Source: Isochrysis galbana
Taxonomy: Eukaryota > Haptophyta > Isochrysidales > Isochrysidaceae
Length of the DNA: 64,000 nucleotides
Reading direction: 5' to 3'
Assembly: GCA_018136815.1 (NCBI GenBank)
Contig: CM030942.1
Span: 931,797 to 995,796, forward strand
Shown: one piece after another, positions 38,715-49,900 of the stretch
Numbering within the stretch: position 1 is the first letter of the stretch
Layout of the letters: each line of letters opens with the position of its first letter
The notes under the pieces: model-generated
What the model was told of the DNA's origin: nothing
Seen by the model: only the letters and a program-made list of their open reading frames with translations
Databases searched by the model: none
Translations under genes and position numbers: made by a program

Positions 38715-41342
38715 TCACGATGAATCAAGTATCGCCCACTGCAGAATAGCGCGATCGTCACCACCTATTGATAGGAGCCAAGCGTCGCCATGAGTGAATG
38801 CGACGTTCGTCACATGCGAAGAGTGGCCCTCGTACGTGAGATGCGCAGCGTGTGGCACGATGCACGGATATCTGAACAGCTTCACCTTTCCAAAGTCGTC
38901 CGCCGTCGCCAGCAAGCCCTCATGGCTGGTTGCACCATGTGAGCGCGCAATAGCGTTGATGTCAGTACCGTCCGACTCGTGCGGCCATATCCCTCGCACC
39001 GACCAGCCAAAGAGCGTCGTCTGCGTTGCCCACTGGACGTCTCGCATCTTAGACGATGATTTCTCTTGCCGGGGTCGCCAGGCCCCCTCGGCGTTGTGGA
39101 GCTTCCAGTATAGGAGCTCGTAAGCTCCGCAGCACGACTGTAGGAAACAAGAGTCGGTCGACCAATCTAATCGGCGGACAAAGGACGAATGCCCCTTGAG
39201 TCGTCCCTTGTACTCGACATAGTTGCTTGCTTGTGAAGCCTGGTACACGTCAATAAAGTTATCGGCGGAGGCGACGGCGACATAGTTGCCGTCGGGCGAC
39301 CACTTGATGTCGGCGATACGCTCCTTGAGGAGCTGCGCCGGCTGCGTCGGCACAGGCGCGAGGCTCTCCGCCTCAAAAAGCATCCATGAGCCCTCTGCCC
39401 TCGAGGCGGCGCGTTTCGCCTTGCCACCCGCCCCAATTCCCACCGCTATCAGACGCCCGTCGGGCGAGTACGCCACCGCTCGGCCCGGCCCTGTGAGCGC
39501 CGCCATTTGCTTCATCGTGCGGCTCTCTAGATCCCACACCCGCAGCGTGGCGTCCTCGCCGGCGGTCGCGAACTCTTGGCGTGTCGGATGTTCCGCGAGG
39601 CCCCAGAGCTCTTCATGATGACCTTGCATATAACACATTGGTGGCTCCGATCCCTCGAAGCTCAGCTCGTAGATCTCGTTGCAGACGGTGCCAACGAGAA
39701 CGTTACCCCTAGCGTCGCCGTAGATGGAGTGCGCCGCGGCGCAAGAGCCCAGGCGGGGCTCGCCTTTAGTGTCGAACTTGGGGTCCGGTACGACAGGCGT
39801 GCCAGCGAGCACCGGCGTGTTGGTGCTCGCATTGACCCACATTTCCAAGTCGACGCTGCGCAAGGGCTCCGGCGCCGCTCTGCCTCCCCACTCGCTCGGT
39901 TTCCACGCCTTGATCATTCCGTCGTCGCCAGATGAGATTAGCTCCTGCGTATGGGGCGAGTACCAAAGAGCAGTGACCTTACCCGAATCCTTGCCCTCGC
40001 CGCAATGCGCCTTCACCGCTGCGTCTACCATGTAGTCCCTAAAGCGGAAAATGTGCCCCGATGCGGACCCGGCGTAGGTGAGCCCTTCTTCGTCAAAGGC
40101 GACACACATGAGATCCTCCTGCGGGAATTTTCCAAAGACACCCTTCTTCGACCACAGTGCCGACTCGGTGTCCGAGATCAGCGCGTCGCGTTCTGCCGAG
40201 CGCTTCGCCTCTACCCCTTCCTTCACACCAAAGAAGCGGATGTACTTCTTGCCCACGGCGACCACCTCGTCGGTGAGCGGGTTATAGTCAAGCGCGTACA
40301 CCTCGTCGTTATGACCCTTATCGATGCCGACACGCATGTGATCGAGGTCGCGCTCGGCTGTCGCGCGTTCGAGCCCCTTGTCCTTACCCCAGCGGTAGAT
40401 GGCAATGGACCGGTTATTGTCCTTGCCCATCGACGCAATGTGTGTCCCCATCGACGAGAACGAGAGACCGATAATGGCTCTCCGGTGGTCGCCCTCAATC
40501 TGACAGAGCCGATGCAACTCACCCGCAGAGTCCGGCCGCGACGACCAAACAATGATCTTGGGGATGCGCCCGATCTGGCCGGTGACAACCTTGACCTTGT
40601 CAGGGTGCATGTCCAGTGCTGTGATGTCATCATCGTGCCCAAAGAAGAACATCTGCTCGTGACGCCCCTGGTCGTAGACGACGCCGAGCGCCGCCACGTG
40701 GTAAACTATTCTACCATCGGCGTTGTAGAAGAGGTTGGAGCGCGAGCGGCGGCCGCAGTAGCCGAAGGCAAAGGCGAGGTGCAGGCAATTGCCGCCATGA
40801 ACGTGGCTGAGGTCGTCCGTCTCCCGCGCATCCTCGGGTCCCACGTAGTCGGAAGGCGGGAATGCCCAGCCGCGGAACGGATGGTACTTGACCGGATTGT
40901 TGGTTGGACTGTCGTCTAGCAGCAAGTTGACGGGCGAGCGCCCATTACCACTCGTGGTGGCGAGGAGATCGGCTGTGGGCTTCCGCGCGCCAAAGCGCTC
41001 TCTCGTGAGGAGTGATGGCCCACGGATTGCCTCGTACGGGTTGGTGCGCTCTTGCTCGGTAAGCCCCTTCCACTGACGCGGTTGTGTGAGCGTGCCGCCG
41101 CGCTGCGACGCGCGGAAGAAGGAGGAGGCCGAGGAGGGGCGGCGCTGGGTCATAGATGCAGCGAGCGGAGCCGCCCGAGGCCGAGGCTTCTTGGCGGAGG
41201 AGGAGGAGGAGGAGGAGGGGCCGGACGGGGAGGCTTTAAGGGAGGCGAGCTCGAGTTGCAGCTCTCGTAGCTGCAGAGATAGATGCGCAATCGTCGCCTC
41301 GCGAGCGCGCAGCGTTGCCTCCAGCTCTTCCACGCGGCCCAT
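38715..41342 (-). CDS. EML-family microtubule-associated protein (HELP motif, WD40 repeats)
   Basis: This is a single-exon protein of 875 residues. An N-terminal heptad segment (about residues 1-35, E-E-L-E-A-T-L through L-R-E-L-Q-L-E-L) would form a coiled coil, as the trimerisation helix of EMLs does. A Ser/Pro/Arg-rich basic linker follows. The HELP-like core starts near residue 189 (L-A-F-A-F-G-Y-C-G-R) and continues into V-Y-H-V-A-A-L-G-V-V-Y and G-H-D-D-D-I-T-A-L-D-M-H-P. About a dozen WD40 blades follow, including G-H-x-x-E-V and G-E-D-A-T-L-R-V-W-D. EML proteins bind tubulin through the tandem propeller and are common in flagellates, so an axonemal or cytoskeletal role is likely. I chose the ATG at 41342 because the upstream in-frame codons lack an ATG. 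A GA/CT-rich tract lies 250 bp upstream. Confidence 0.88.
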   Translation of the reverse strand: MGRVEELEATLRAREATIAHLSLQLRELQLELASLKASPSGPSSSSSSSAKKPRPRAAPLAASMTQRRPSSASSFFRASQRGGTLTQPRQWKGLTEQERTNPYEAIRGPSLLTRERFGARKPTADLLATTSGNGRSPVNLLLDDSPTNNPVKYHPFRGWAFPPSDYVGPEDARETDDLSHVHGGNCLHLAFAFGYCGRRSRSNLFYNADGRIVYHVAALGVVYDQGRHEQMFFFGHDDDITALDMHPDKVKVVTGQIGRIPKIIVWSSRPDSAGELHRLCQIEGDHRRAIIGLSFSSMGTHIASMGKDNNRSIAIYRWGKDKGLERATAERDLDHMRVGIDKGHNDEVYALDYNPLTDEVVAVGKKYIRFFGVKEGVEAKRSAERDALISDTESALWSKKGVFGKFPQEDLMCVAFDEEGLTYAGSASGHIFRFRDYMVDAAVKAHCGEGKDSGKVTALWYSPHTQELISSGDDGMIKAWKPSEWGGRAAPEPLRSVDLEMWVNASTNTPVLAGTPVVPDPKFDTKGEPRLGSCAAAHSIYGDARGNVLVGTVCNEIYELSFEGSEPPMCYMQGHHEELWGLAEHPTRQEFATAGEDATLRVWDLESRTMKQMAALTGPGRAVAYSPDGRLIAVGIGAGGKAKRAASRAEGSWMLFEAESLAPVPTQPAQLLKERIADIKWSPDGNYVAVASADNFIDVYQASQASNYVEYKGRLKGHSSFVRRLDWSTDSCFLQSCCGAYELLYWKLHNAEGAWRPRQEKSSSKMRDVQWATQTTLFGWSVRGIWPHESDGTDINAIARSHGATSHEGLLATADDFGKVKLFRYPCIVPHAAHLTYEGHSSHVTNVAFTHGDAWLLSIGGDDRAILQWAILDSS

Positions 41343-41549
41343 CTCCACCCCCACGCGAGGGGCTTTCGAGCGCGCCGTCTCGCCCGCCCTCTCTCGCTCG
41401 CTCGGTCTGCCCACACCCTGTTGTTCTTCTCGGCTTCGTTCACTTCACCTGCTCAGTACTCTCCTACAAGCAAGAATGGAGATAAACAGAGGGAAATTCT
41501 GTTTAGAAATCCAATAGTTGGTTTGTTTCGTTTGTTTATACTTCTTTTA

Positions 41550-42002
<453 letters not shown>

Positions 42003-42277
42003 TCACTTCCCACCCCCTCCCTCCCAAAAGATCGATCTGTCATAATTTCCCCTGGGAGTACTCGTACTCCTACTCCGTAACAATTTTCAAAGAGGTCTGG
42101 GTTCGTCCTCGGTCGGTCGGGCGCGCCGCGCGAGGCAGCGCGCCCGCGGCGCGGCCGATCGATTCAAATCACACCATCATCACCGCGTTTCTTCACATGG
42201 CAAAAAATCAAAAGTGCCCAAACAAATACTACCTCTGTTCCAATACTGAGGTCCCGCGGCTGTATTTGTGGTTTCCC

Positions 42278-42815
42278 GCCTCCGCCCTCTCCGCCGCCGT
42301 CACCCCCTCCATTGCCCTCCCCGCCTCCGCCCTCTCCACCGCCGTCATCGCCTCCGTTGCCTTTCCCGCCTCCGCCCTCTCCGCCGCCGTCATCACCTCC
42401 ACCGTCATCCCCTCCATTGTCTTCTCCCCCTCCGCCATCTCCGCCGCCGTCGTCGCCTCCGTTGCCTTTGCTGCCTCCGCCCTCTCCGCCGCCGTCATCG
42501 CCTCCGTTGCCTTCTCCGCCTCCGCCCTCTCCGCCGCCGTCATCGCCTCCGTTGCCTTCTCCGCCTCCGCCCTCTCCGCCGCCGTCACCCCCTTTGCCTT
42601 CTCCGCCTCCGCCCTCTCCGCCGCCGCCGTCACCCCCTTTGCCTTCTCCTCCTCCGCCCTCTCCGCCGCCGTCATCGCCTCCGTTGCCTTTGCCGCCTCC
42701 GCCCTCTCCGCCGCCGTCATCCCCTCCGTTGCCTTTACCGCCTCCACCCTCTCCGCCGCCGTCATCGCCTCCGTTGCCTTCTCCGCCTCCGCCCTCTCCG
42801 CCGCCGTTATCCCCA
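42278..42815. repeat. minisatellite of ~12 units of 45 bp
   Basis: Units begin GCCTCCGCCCTCTCCGCC and vary from 42 to 60 bp, but every variant length is a multiple of three. All three plus frames and one minus frame stay open across the array. The minus frame would encode a 15-residue helical repeat (A-E-R-A-E-A-E-K-A-T-E-A-M-T-A), and one plus frame a Pro/Ser repeat. I cannot tell which, if any, is translated. 42816-43167 has only short frames and a poly-G run. Confidence 0.8.
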
Positions 42816-43167
42816 CATTATGATTGCAAGTCATCACACGTGCTGCGTAACGAAACATCTCTTATATTGCACGTTTACGTAATTGTTCGCCTAAGGTGGC
42901 ACGCAGAGGGAAAAAGTCGGGATGCGCACGCACGGCGTCTCCGCGGGGGGGGGGGGGACACCGCGCCGTGCCCAATGCGCACGGCGTGCACAATGGTGCT
43001 CAGTGGATACTATTCATTAAACTGCATGTTTGTGTAGTTAGTTGTCGGCCTCAGATGAAAATGAAAAGCGTTTATGCGCACGCACGGCTCCCCCGCGGGG
43101 GAACATGCACCGCGGGAAAGGCAGAGAAAGTTGTTATCCCCACGCAGTGCTAGCCCTTATTTAATTT

Positions 43168-43232
43168 TAAATAACTGTGGACATTTGATCGCTCAATTCG
43201 ACTGATGTCCCACAATTGACGGAACGACACCT
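43168..43232 (+). repeat. 65-bp dispersed segment (partner at 35998-36062)
   Basis: This is the second copy of the TGGACATTTGAT...CGGAACGACAC segment. 43233-44104 is lower in GC, with short frames only and no recognised feature. Confidence 0.55.
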
Positions 43233-44104
43233 CAAATTCTAACATTTCTTTTGCCGAATTCAGTTGCCGAACTACATGGAGTTTATCGGCTGGCGTGTTC
43301 GCAATTGTGTACATATCAGCCGACAATGAGCTTAAATTACTCGCAATTCTAATTGCCAGTGCCAGTGCCCACTCTTTGGCGCCAATGGGGCATCATTGCA
43401 TTTTTTATAAAGTTCAAACAAGAAGTCTTTAGGCATCTTCATCTGATACGTTACCGGTGACATATGAAATGCTTACTACATACCGGTACAAAAAAGAAAC
43501 GTGCGGACTCGTTCGGTGTTCGTTCGGCGAGACTGGCTGCGATGTCCCCTTTTCTGCGGTCAAATCGTCAAATCTGCACCAGTGCCACTTCCAAAAATGT
43601 AATACAATAATTGGCACGAATGACAGTATACATCTGAAACCTGCAAGTTTGTACCTTAATAAGGGAGTCCTTTAAGTAGAACTTATACCGTCCACATGGG
43701 GGACATTTGGCAAAAAAACAACCAAACCTGAGGTCCTGAGGTTGCACCCTCTGAATGACGTCGGATGGGAAATAGGGATTCGCCTTTGGCGATGGGGGAG
43801 TGTCAGAGTTTTCTTGTTGTCCTGGTTTAATCCTAGTGCTGCGGGACCGTAGCCCTTCGACGGCAACGGAGCCCCTACCCCGCGATGGGGGTGTGCGCGG
43901 TTGGCGCATGGCTCGTCCGGTGTATGTGCCTAGTGGCTAGGGATGCTAGCCAACAAGACCTCTTACAAGACTACAATTTCTAACGAGTATACTCTACAAA
44001 AATCATTCGGACAACAGACTCTTTGACGGCAGGCGGAAGGAGTAGGGTACCCTAGAGCACGGGAAGAGAGCAGGGCGGGCGCTGTTTGGCGGGAGAGAAG
44101 CACA

Positions 44105-46316
44105 ATGGAGAGGGAGAAGGAGAGAGAGCGCGCACGCGATGGTAGGCGGCACGACGCGAGGATGTCCGTAGCGTCAAACTCTAGCCGCCGCCTAGACGCG
44201 GGCGACTGCCGCTCCGCCGAACACGGGTTCATCGAGTTTGTGAGCGACAGTGGCATGCTCTATGCAGGCGTGCATCCTCTCTCCTGCCCCTGTCCCTGTC
44301 CCTGTCCCCGTCCTTCTCCCTCTCCCTTTCCCCTCCACTACCCGTCACCCTCACCCTCACCATCCTTCCCTACCTCCCCCCCGCCCCCCCCCCCCCGCTT
44401 TCACCCCCCTCTCCCTTTCTTCGACTACCCTCCACCTTTGACCGACCCTCCCCTTTTCCAAATGCGCAAATTCCTGCACCATGCACCGTGGCACATTTAC
44501 CACACCCTCTTTCGTACACACACTCTCTTACTCCATCTCGTGCGCACTCGCTCGTTCAGATTGTGAGCCCTTCCTCTTCAAGGGGATCAACTGGTTCGGG
44601 AGCGAGGACACAAACAGGGTTGTGCAGGGGCTGCACAACCATCCAATAGATTTCTATATGGACTTTCTTGCGCGCAACCACTTCAATGCCATTCGACTCC
44701 TGTTCTCACACTCAGCGGTCCGCGACGATGAGGTGCTGCCGGAGGGAAGCTTCGATGCCGCGCTCAATCCGGCGTTGCGCGGCAAGCGGTACTTGGAGTC
44801 GCTGCTCGAGTTCGCGCGTGCTGCGGCGCCGCATGGCCTCCTCGTCCTTGTCGCTGCCCATCGCCTCAGCCCTGATGCATGGCCAGGTGACGGGCTGTGG
44901 TACGACGATGAGATCAGTGAAGACCAAGTAAAGCAGGACTGGGCCAAGCTGGCACGTACATTGTGTGGCCAGTGGAACGTGGTGGGTGTCGACCTGCAAA
45001 ACGAGCCGCACCAAGCTACTTGGGGCACGGGAAACATTCACACAGATTGGAATCGCGCTGCCAGCCGGTTGGGCGACCACGTGCTCGACCACTGCCCGCG
45101 CTGGCTCGTCTTTGTGGAGGGCATCTTTGAGGGCGCACCGGGCGAGTACGACAATGGCGCCGGCGGGTACTGGTGGGGTGAGAACTTTGTGGGAGTCAAG
45201 ACGGCACCCGTCCGCCTGCAAAACCAGAAGCGTCTCATCCTCTCCCCCCACACGTATGGTCCGTCGACGTACATGCAAGGTTACTTTGAGGACCGCCGCT
45301 TTCCATCCAACATGCCCGACATCTGGCGCTCTCACTTCCTCTTCGCACGCGACCTGAGCGGCGCGGCCTTGGTCATTGGCGAGATCGGCGGCAATTACGA
45401 AGACGAGGACAAGGTCTGGCAAGAGGAGGCAATGCGCTTCTTTGCGCACGAGAGGGTGGGCCTCTTCTACTTTTGCCTCAACCCGACTTCAGAGGACACC
45501 GGCGGCATCCTCGCCAACGACTGGACTACGCCAGTAGCGGGCAAGCTCGAGCTGCTTTCGAGGCTCCCGCGCACCGACGTTGGCCATCTACGCGCCCAAT
45601 CGCTGACCTACTCGCCACCGCCCAGCCCGCCGCCTTCTCCGCTACCCACACCTCCCCCTTCGGCCCCGCTGCCACCCCCACCCAACCCGCCGCAAGAGCC
45701 GCCTATGCCTCCACCCATGGCGCCGCCACCCGTCTTGCCGCCCAGCCCACCCCCGCCCTTGGCGCCGCCGCCATCCCTACCGCCCTTAAGTTGGATGGAC
45801 GTGCCAGTTGAGGCACTAAGCCAGCTGCGCCATGGTGTTGTGAGCTGCGCGTCCACGCCGGCCGACTGCGACGTCGGCGAGGTCGCGCAGCAACCGCTCG
45901 TGCTCGTGGTGTCAGTCGGTGTCCTCGCCTGCGGGCTCGCCGCGCTGTTCCACCTCTGCGGCTTCACCTCGCGGAGACGCATGCCTCCGCCAAAGCCCAA
46001 AAGAAAAAAAAACCGGCTCCGCCGCCTTTCGGCTGACTCGGAGCTCGAGAAGCTCGCGCTTCGGACTGAGCCGGCATCAGATGCGAGTGGGCTCGATGCC
46101 GTGCCTAAGTCTCGGTATGAAATGTACGGGCTGTCTAGCAACGCCGCAAGGGAGATCATGGGGTCCATGCCCGTGGATGAGCCGGCGCCGTCGACCGCTC
46201 CTGTGCTCTCCCCCCCCACTCGAAATCGCAATTGCGCGCAAGCAATGGCGGTCGACTTTCCGCTCGAAGCGCAAACTGAGCAGCTCGTAGATGTCGATGG
46301 CACAACGTACGTCTGA
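44105..46316 (+). CDS. membrane-anchored GH5-family glycoside hydrolase (cellulase-like), 2 exons
   Basis: Exons 44105-44249 and 44560-46316 join across a pyrimidine-rich GT-AG intron and give V-S-D-N-C-E-P-F-L-F-K-G-I-N-W-F-G, the expected first strand of GH5. The total is 633 residues. The acid/base Glu lies in V-D-L-Q-N-E-P-H (about residue 195) and the nucleophile in V-I-G-E-I-G-G (about 321). After the catalytic domain comes a Pro/Ser-rich linker (about 398-458, S-P-P-P and P-P-P-P units), then a single membrane helix (about 493-517) and a basic tail K-P-K-R-K-K-N. GH5 enzymes cut beta-linked glucans or mannans. No signal peptide is seen at either candidate start (44105 or 44162), so an upstream exon may be missing or the helix acts as anchor. 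It probably works at the cell surface. Confidence 0.82.
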
Positions 46317-46922
46317 CGAAAAACAAAGTGGAGTATTCGCCAGCGAGATGTCGGCTCGAACACTGGTCGTGAGATTCGCACACACACACGCCGAAGATAC
46401 GAGCGCTGGTACGTCTGCGAATTGGGGTTGAGCGCCACTGCGCAAAGATCCACCGCACGCATGGGTGTGCTTGGGGAGCAGCCGCCCACGTGCTAGCTTG
46501 GTCGGTTACGAGAGTGAACGCACCTAACCGTGGATTCTAGCACAGAGCTGCTAGCGCAAGAAGAGTCGAATGGCTAAAGGAGTCAACTTGAGAAATACCC
46601 ACTACTAGTAGATCGGCCTACAGTGAGTCAGTCATCCCTAAAAACTCATGGGTAGTGCGTTAGGGAAGCAAGGACACTCACACTGAGGCGTTCCCCTCCA
46701 GCACTTTCCTTGCTTCGTGCGTGCTGTTGTGCGAGTCAATCCACATAGGGACTGTTGTCGGTGCTACTAGCCTCCGATCTTAGCAATCAAGAGATCTTGG
46801 AGAGTGACGTCCGACTATGAGGATGGCGTCATATCATTAAGAACATATGACCGCTAGATTGCCACACCAATGCAGTGAGCCACACTAGCCGAGTGGCGTG
46901 CGCAAAGTCTTCACGGAGCGCA
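46317..46922. other. intergenic region between the GH5 and ABCG genes
   Basis: About 600 bp lie between two convergent genes (GH5 on plus, ABCG on minus). I see no repeat family, RNA gene or long frame; it probably holds both 3' UTRs. Confidence 0.5.
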
Positions 46923-49900
46923 TCAGTGTGGATCCTTCACGATGAAGCGCAACAACAAGTAGCAACAAAGTTGCGCAATAAGAAACCATCCCGCCAACGC
47001 CATGAGATCGTCCCACGCAGCGCAGGGGATGCCTAGCCAGCAATGCCGCGTGCCCTCGTCCCCGTGGTTGTATCCGAGGAAGTCGAGAATGTACGGCCCT
47101 GGCACATGAACCGGTGGATAAGGAGCCGATCCCGGAATGGCGCGCTGTTGTATGTCTACAAATGGGACGCCGGGTGTCCCGAGCTCATCGACGAGCACCA
47201 TTTCAATGAAGCGGAACATGAACGATGTGAGAGGAACCGCGCTTATTGCAGCACCCAACAGCTGGCCGTACTCTTGCGCAACATGATTGCCCATTTGCTC
47301 CAAGGTGGCCTTGTTCACGAGGAGCCCACAAAAGAGGAATGAATAGAGGGCGAACCATGCGCTCACCTGCATGCTCACCCCGGGAGATGAGCATGCAATG
47401 GCGATGGCAGACACAAGTGAGTATCCAACCAAATTTGCCATTGCTAGACCGGTGGCGAAAATCAGCGCCGCAGGTGGACCGGTCGCAGGAAGCCCTGGTC
47501 CGAGCGGACCACTGGAATGTAGCCCGGCCATCGGGTAGACAATAGCAGCGCAAAGAAGTGAGGGCACCACCCGCAAGGGAATTGCGTCAAAAAGCAGCTT
47601 GGCGAGCAAGAAGCTAAGAGGGCCGTAACACCCGGCTGCCGATTCTTGGAAGTAGAGAAGCCTCTCGCGGTGCCACATCTGGATGTTGATGAGTGAGCTT
47701 AGCATGAAGATGAGCATCAGAAAGAAGAGAAGCCCTACACGCTGTAGGACACCGGAATCGAGCGCATTGTTCTTACCAGTTTGCCAAAAGGCGAAGCCGC
47801 ACAAGATCGAGATGATAAGCGTAGACACCAAGTTCACCCAAATGAGCAGAGGGTGGCGGAGTGCAACTGTGCAGTGGCGTGCGGAAAGTGCATCGAGCTG
47901 CACAAAGAAGCCAGGAGAACGATCGCCCTGTGGAATGCGAGCCCAACTTTCGCCTAGGGAAATGCTATCATTCGACTCGGAGGACATGGCTTTATCGTCG
48001 CCAACGACGGTTTCCTCCGTGATATGACCTTGACGGCAGGATGGACAACTACACTGATGGCTAGAGACACTGCGTGCTCGCTCCTCAATCAAGCGATCGA
48101 TTTTTATCTGCATGGCTTGCGACGTATCCGCCAGTACCTCGAGCAGCGCCTCTGCAGGGTTCGGCGCAATGTGTCCGAGATGAGGTGGCACGCCGTCCGC
48201 CTCGAACCACGACGTCAGCGCGCACGTACCGGATGGCGTGGAGGTAGGCCCCCCATAGAGAATTCGGCCACCCGGCGCCATGACTACGATGCCCGACATC
48301 GACAGGAGGAAGCGATGCGTCGGCTGATGGACGGAGAGGAGCACTGTCAACGACGCGTGGCATCTGGCCGAGTTGGCATCGCAGCCGTTGTCGAGGGGTG
48401 TGTGAAGCGTCGTTCGAGGCCCATCCGTCCCGAATTGTGGAGGCCTTTGACCCACGAGCTCGCAGAGCGTCGCGAGCACAAGCCTTGCATTGACCGAGTC
48501 GAGACCCGAAAGAGGCTCGTCTAGTAGCAGCACACAGCTGTTGCGTGGCATGCCATCGCGAGTGCTCGACACCAGTTGAGGGCCGTTGCCTGCATCGACG
48601 AGTTGGCCCTCTTCCGCGGCGTCACAACTGGGCATGATGCCACGGAGAGCACTGCCTCGGAGGATAAGGAGTTCTACAGCTAGAGAGACTCGTCGGCGCT
48701 CACCGCCGGAGAGTCCACGGACGTAGGTGTCCCCAATGAGATCGGTTGCTTTGTGAGCGAGTGAGACCGCGGCGAGTGTTGATGCAACAAGATCATCGCG
48801 CTGGTGTGGTGAGAGCCAAGGTGCCCGCGTACGCGCATGAAAACGGAGGTGCTCGGCGATAGTACACGTCGGAGGCAGCATGTCTTCCTGTGTAACGTAA
48901 CCAACTCTCAGCCTCCGCGATGATGCATCGGCGGAACGTCCTGCGAGTTTGACCTGACCGCCGACGTGGCCACGCGCCTTGCGACCAGCCAGGATGCCCA
49001 ATAGCGACGACTTGCCTGAACCTGAGGGGCCGATCAAGCAGTGCAGACCCGGCTGGATTCCATGAGTACTTGGCTGGAGAATCTGGGTGTTGGCGATATG
49101 GTAGGAGAGGTCGCACCACGACAATGACGCGTGGCATGTCATACGAAGATTTCGGTTGTCTCCTTGTATATCGCACCTCATACGCCCCCCCCCCCTGGAC
49201 TCGCCGCGGTCAACGTTGTGGCATCCAGCATCTTCAGCTCCATTCATGCCGATGCCACGTGTCGCATTGTCGGGCTGCGCCATTGTCTGAGATCGCTCCA
49301 TTGGTGGAGGCGCGGCGGGCGCCAATAGGACGGGAACGCTTGCACTCGCCTCAGCGGGCTCTATGTGTGTGCTCTGTAGGGCCTCCAACAATGGTGGTGG
49401 TGTCGTCAAGGCGACCGGCTGTCTACTGAATAGTGAGAAAGATGGACCCGAAAAAGTGTTGAGTAATGGCTCCCTAGTGACCCGAGAGAAGTGCGAGTGC
49501 GTATGAGGTGCAGCACTCGAGTCCGAGAGACGGTGCTGTGGATACACGCCAAGCCCAGTCAAAGAGCAGCAGGGGGTGTCAGAAATCCTATTCCGTCGTC
49601 TGTGCAGCGACGCCACACACCGAGTGCATCGGCGTAGCAGAAAAGGAGTGAGTAGGCCCACGAACAACAAGAACCACGTCACGGAATAAGACAACCACAT
49701 CCAGCAGCTTGCATACGTGCTCATCGATGCGTTTCCACAAATATCGTTTATGGAGGGCGGCATCGGAGGCATAGGCGCATGAGGCGGCGACCCTTTGGGG
49801 ACGCACACACCTTGGAGCTGGCAATGCAGCCGCATGGACATCTGACGAGAAGGCAGGCGGATGACGCAAGCACTCGACTGGCGCTCAGTGAGTTGAGCAC

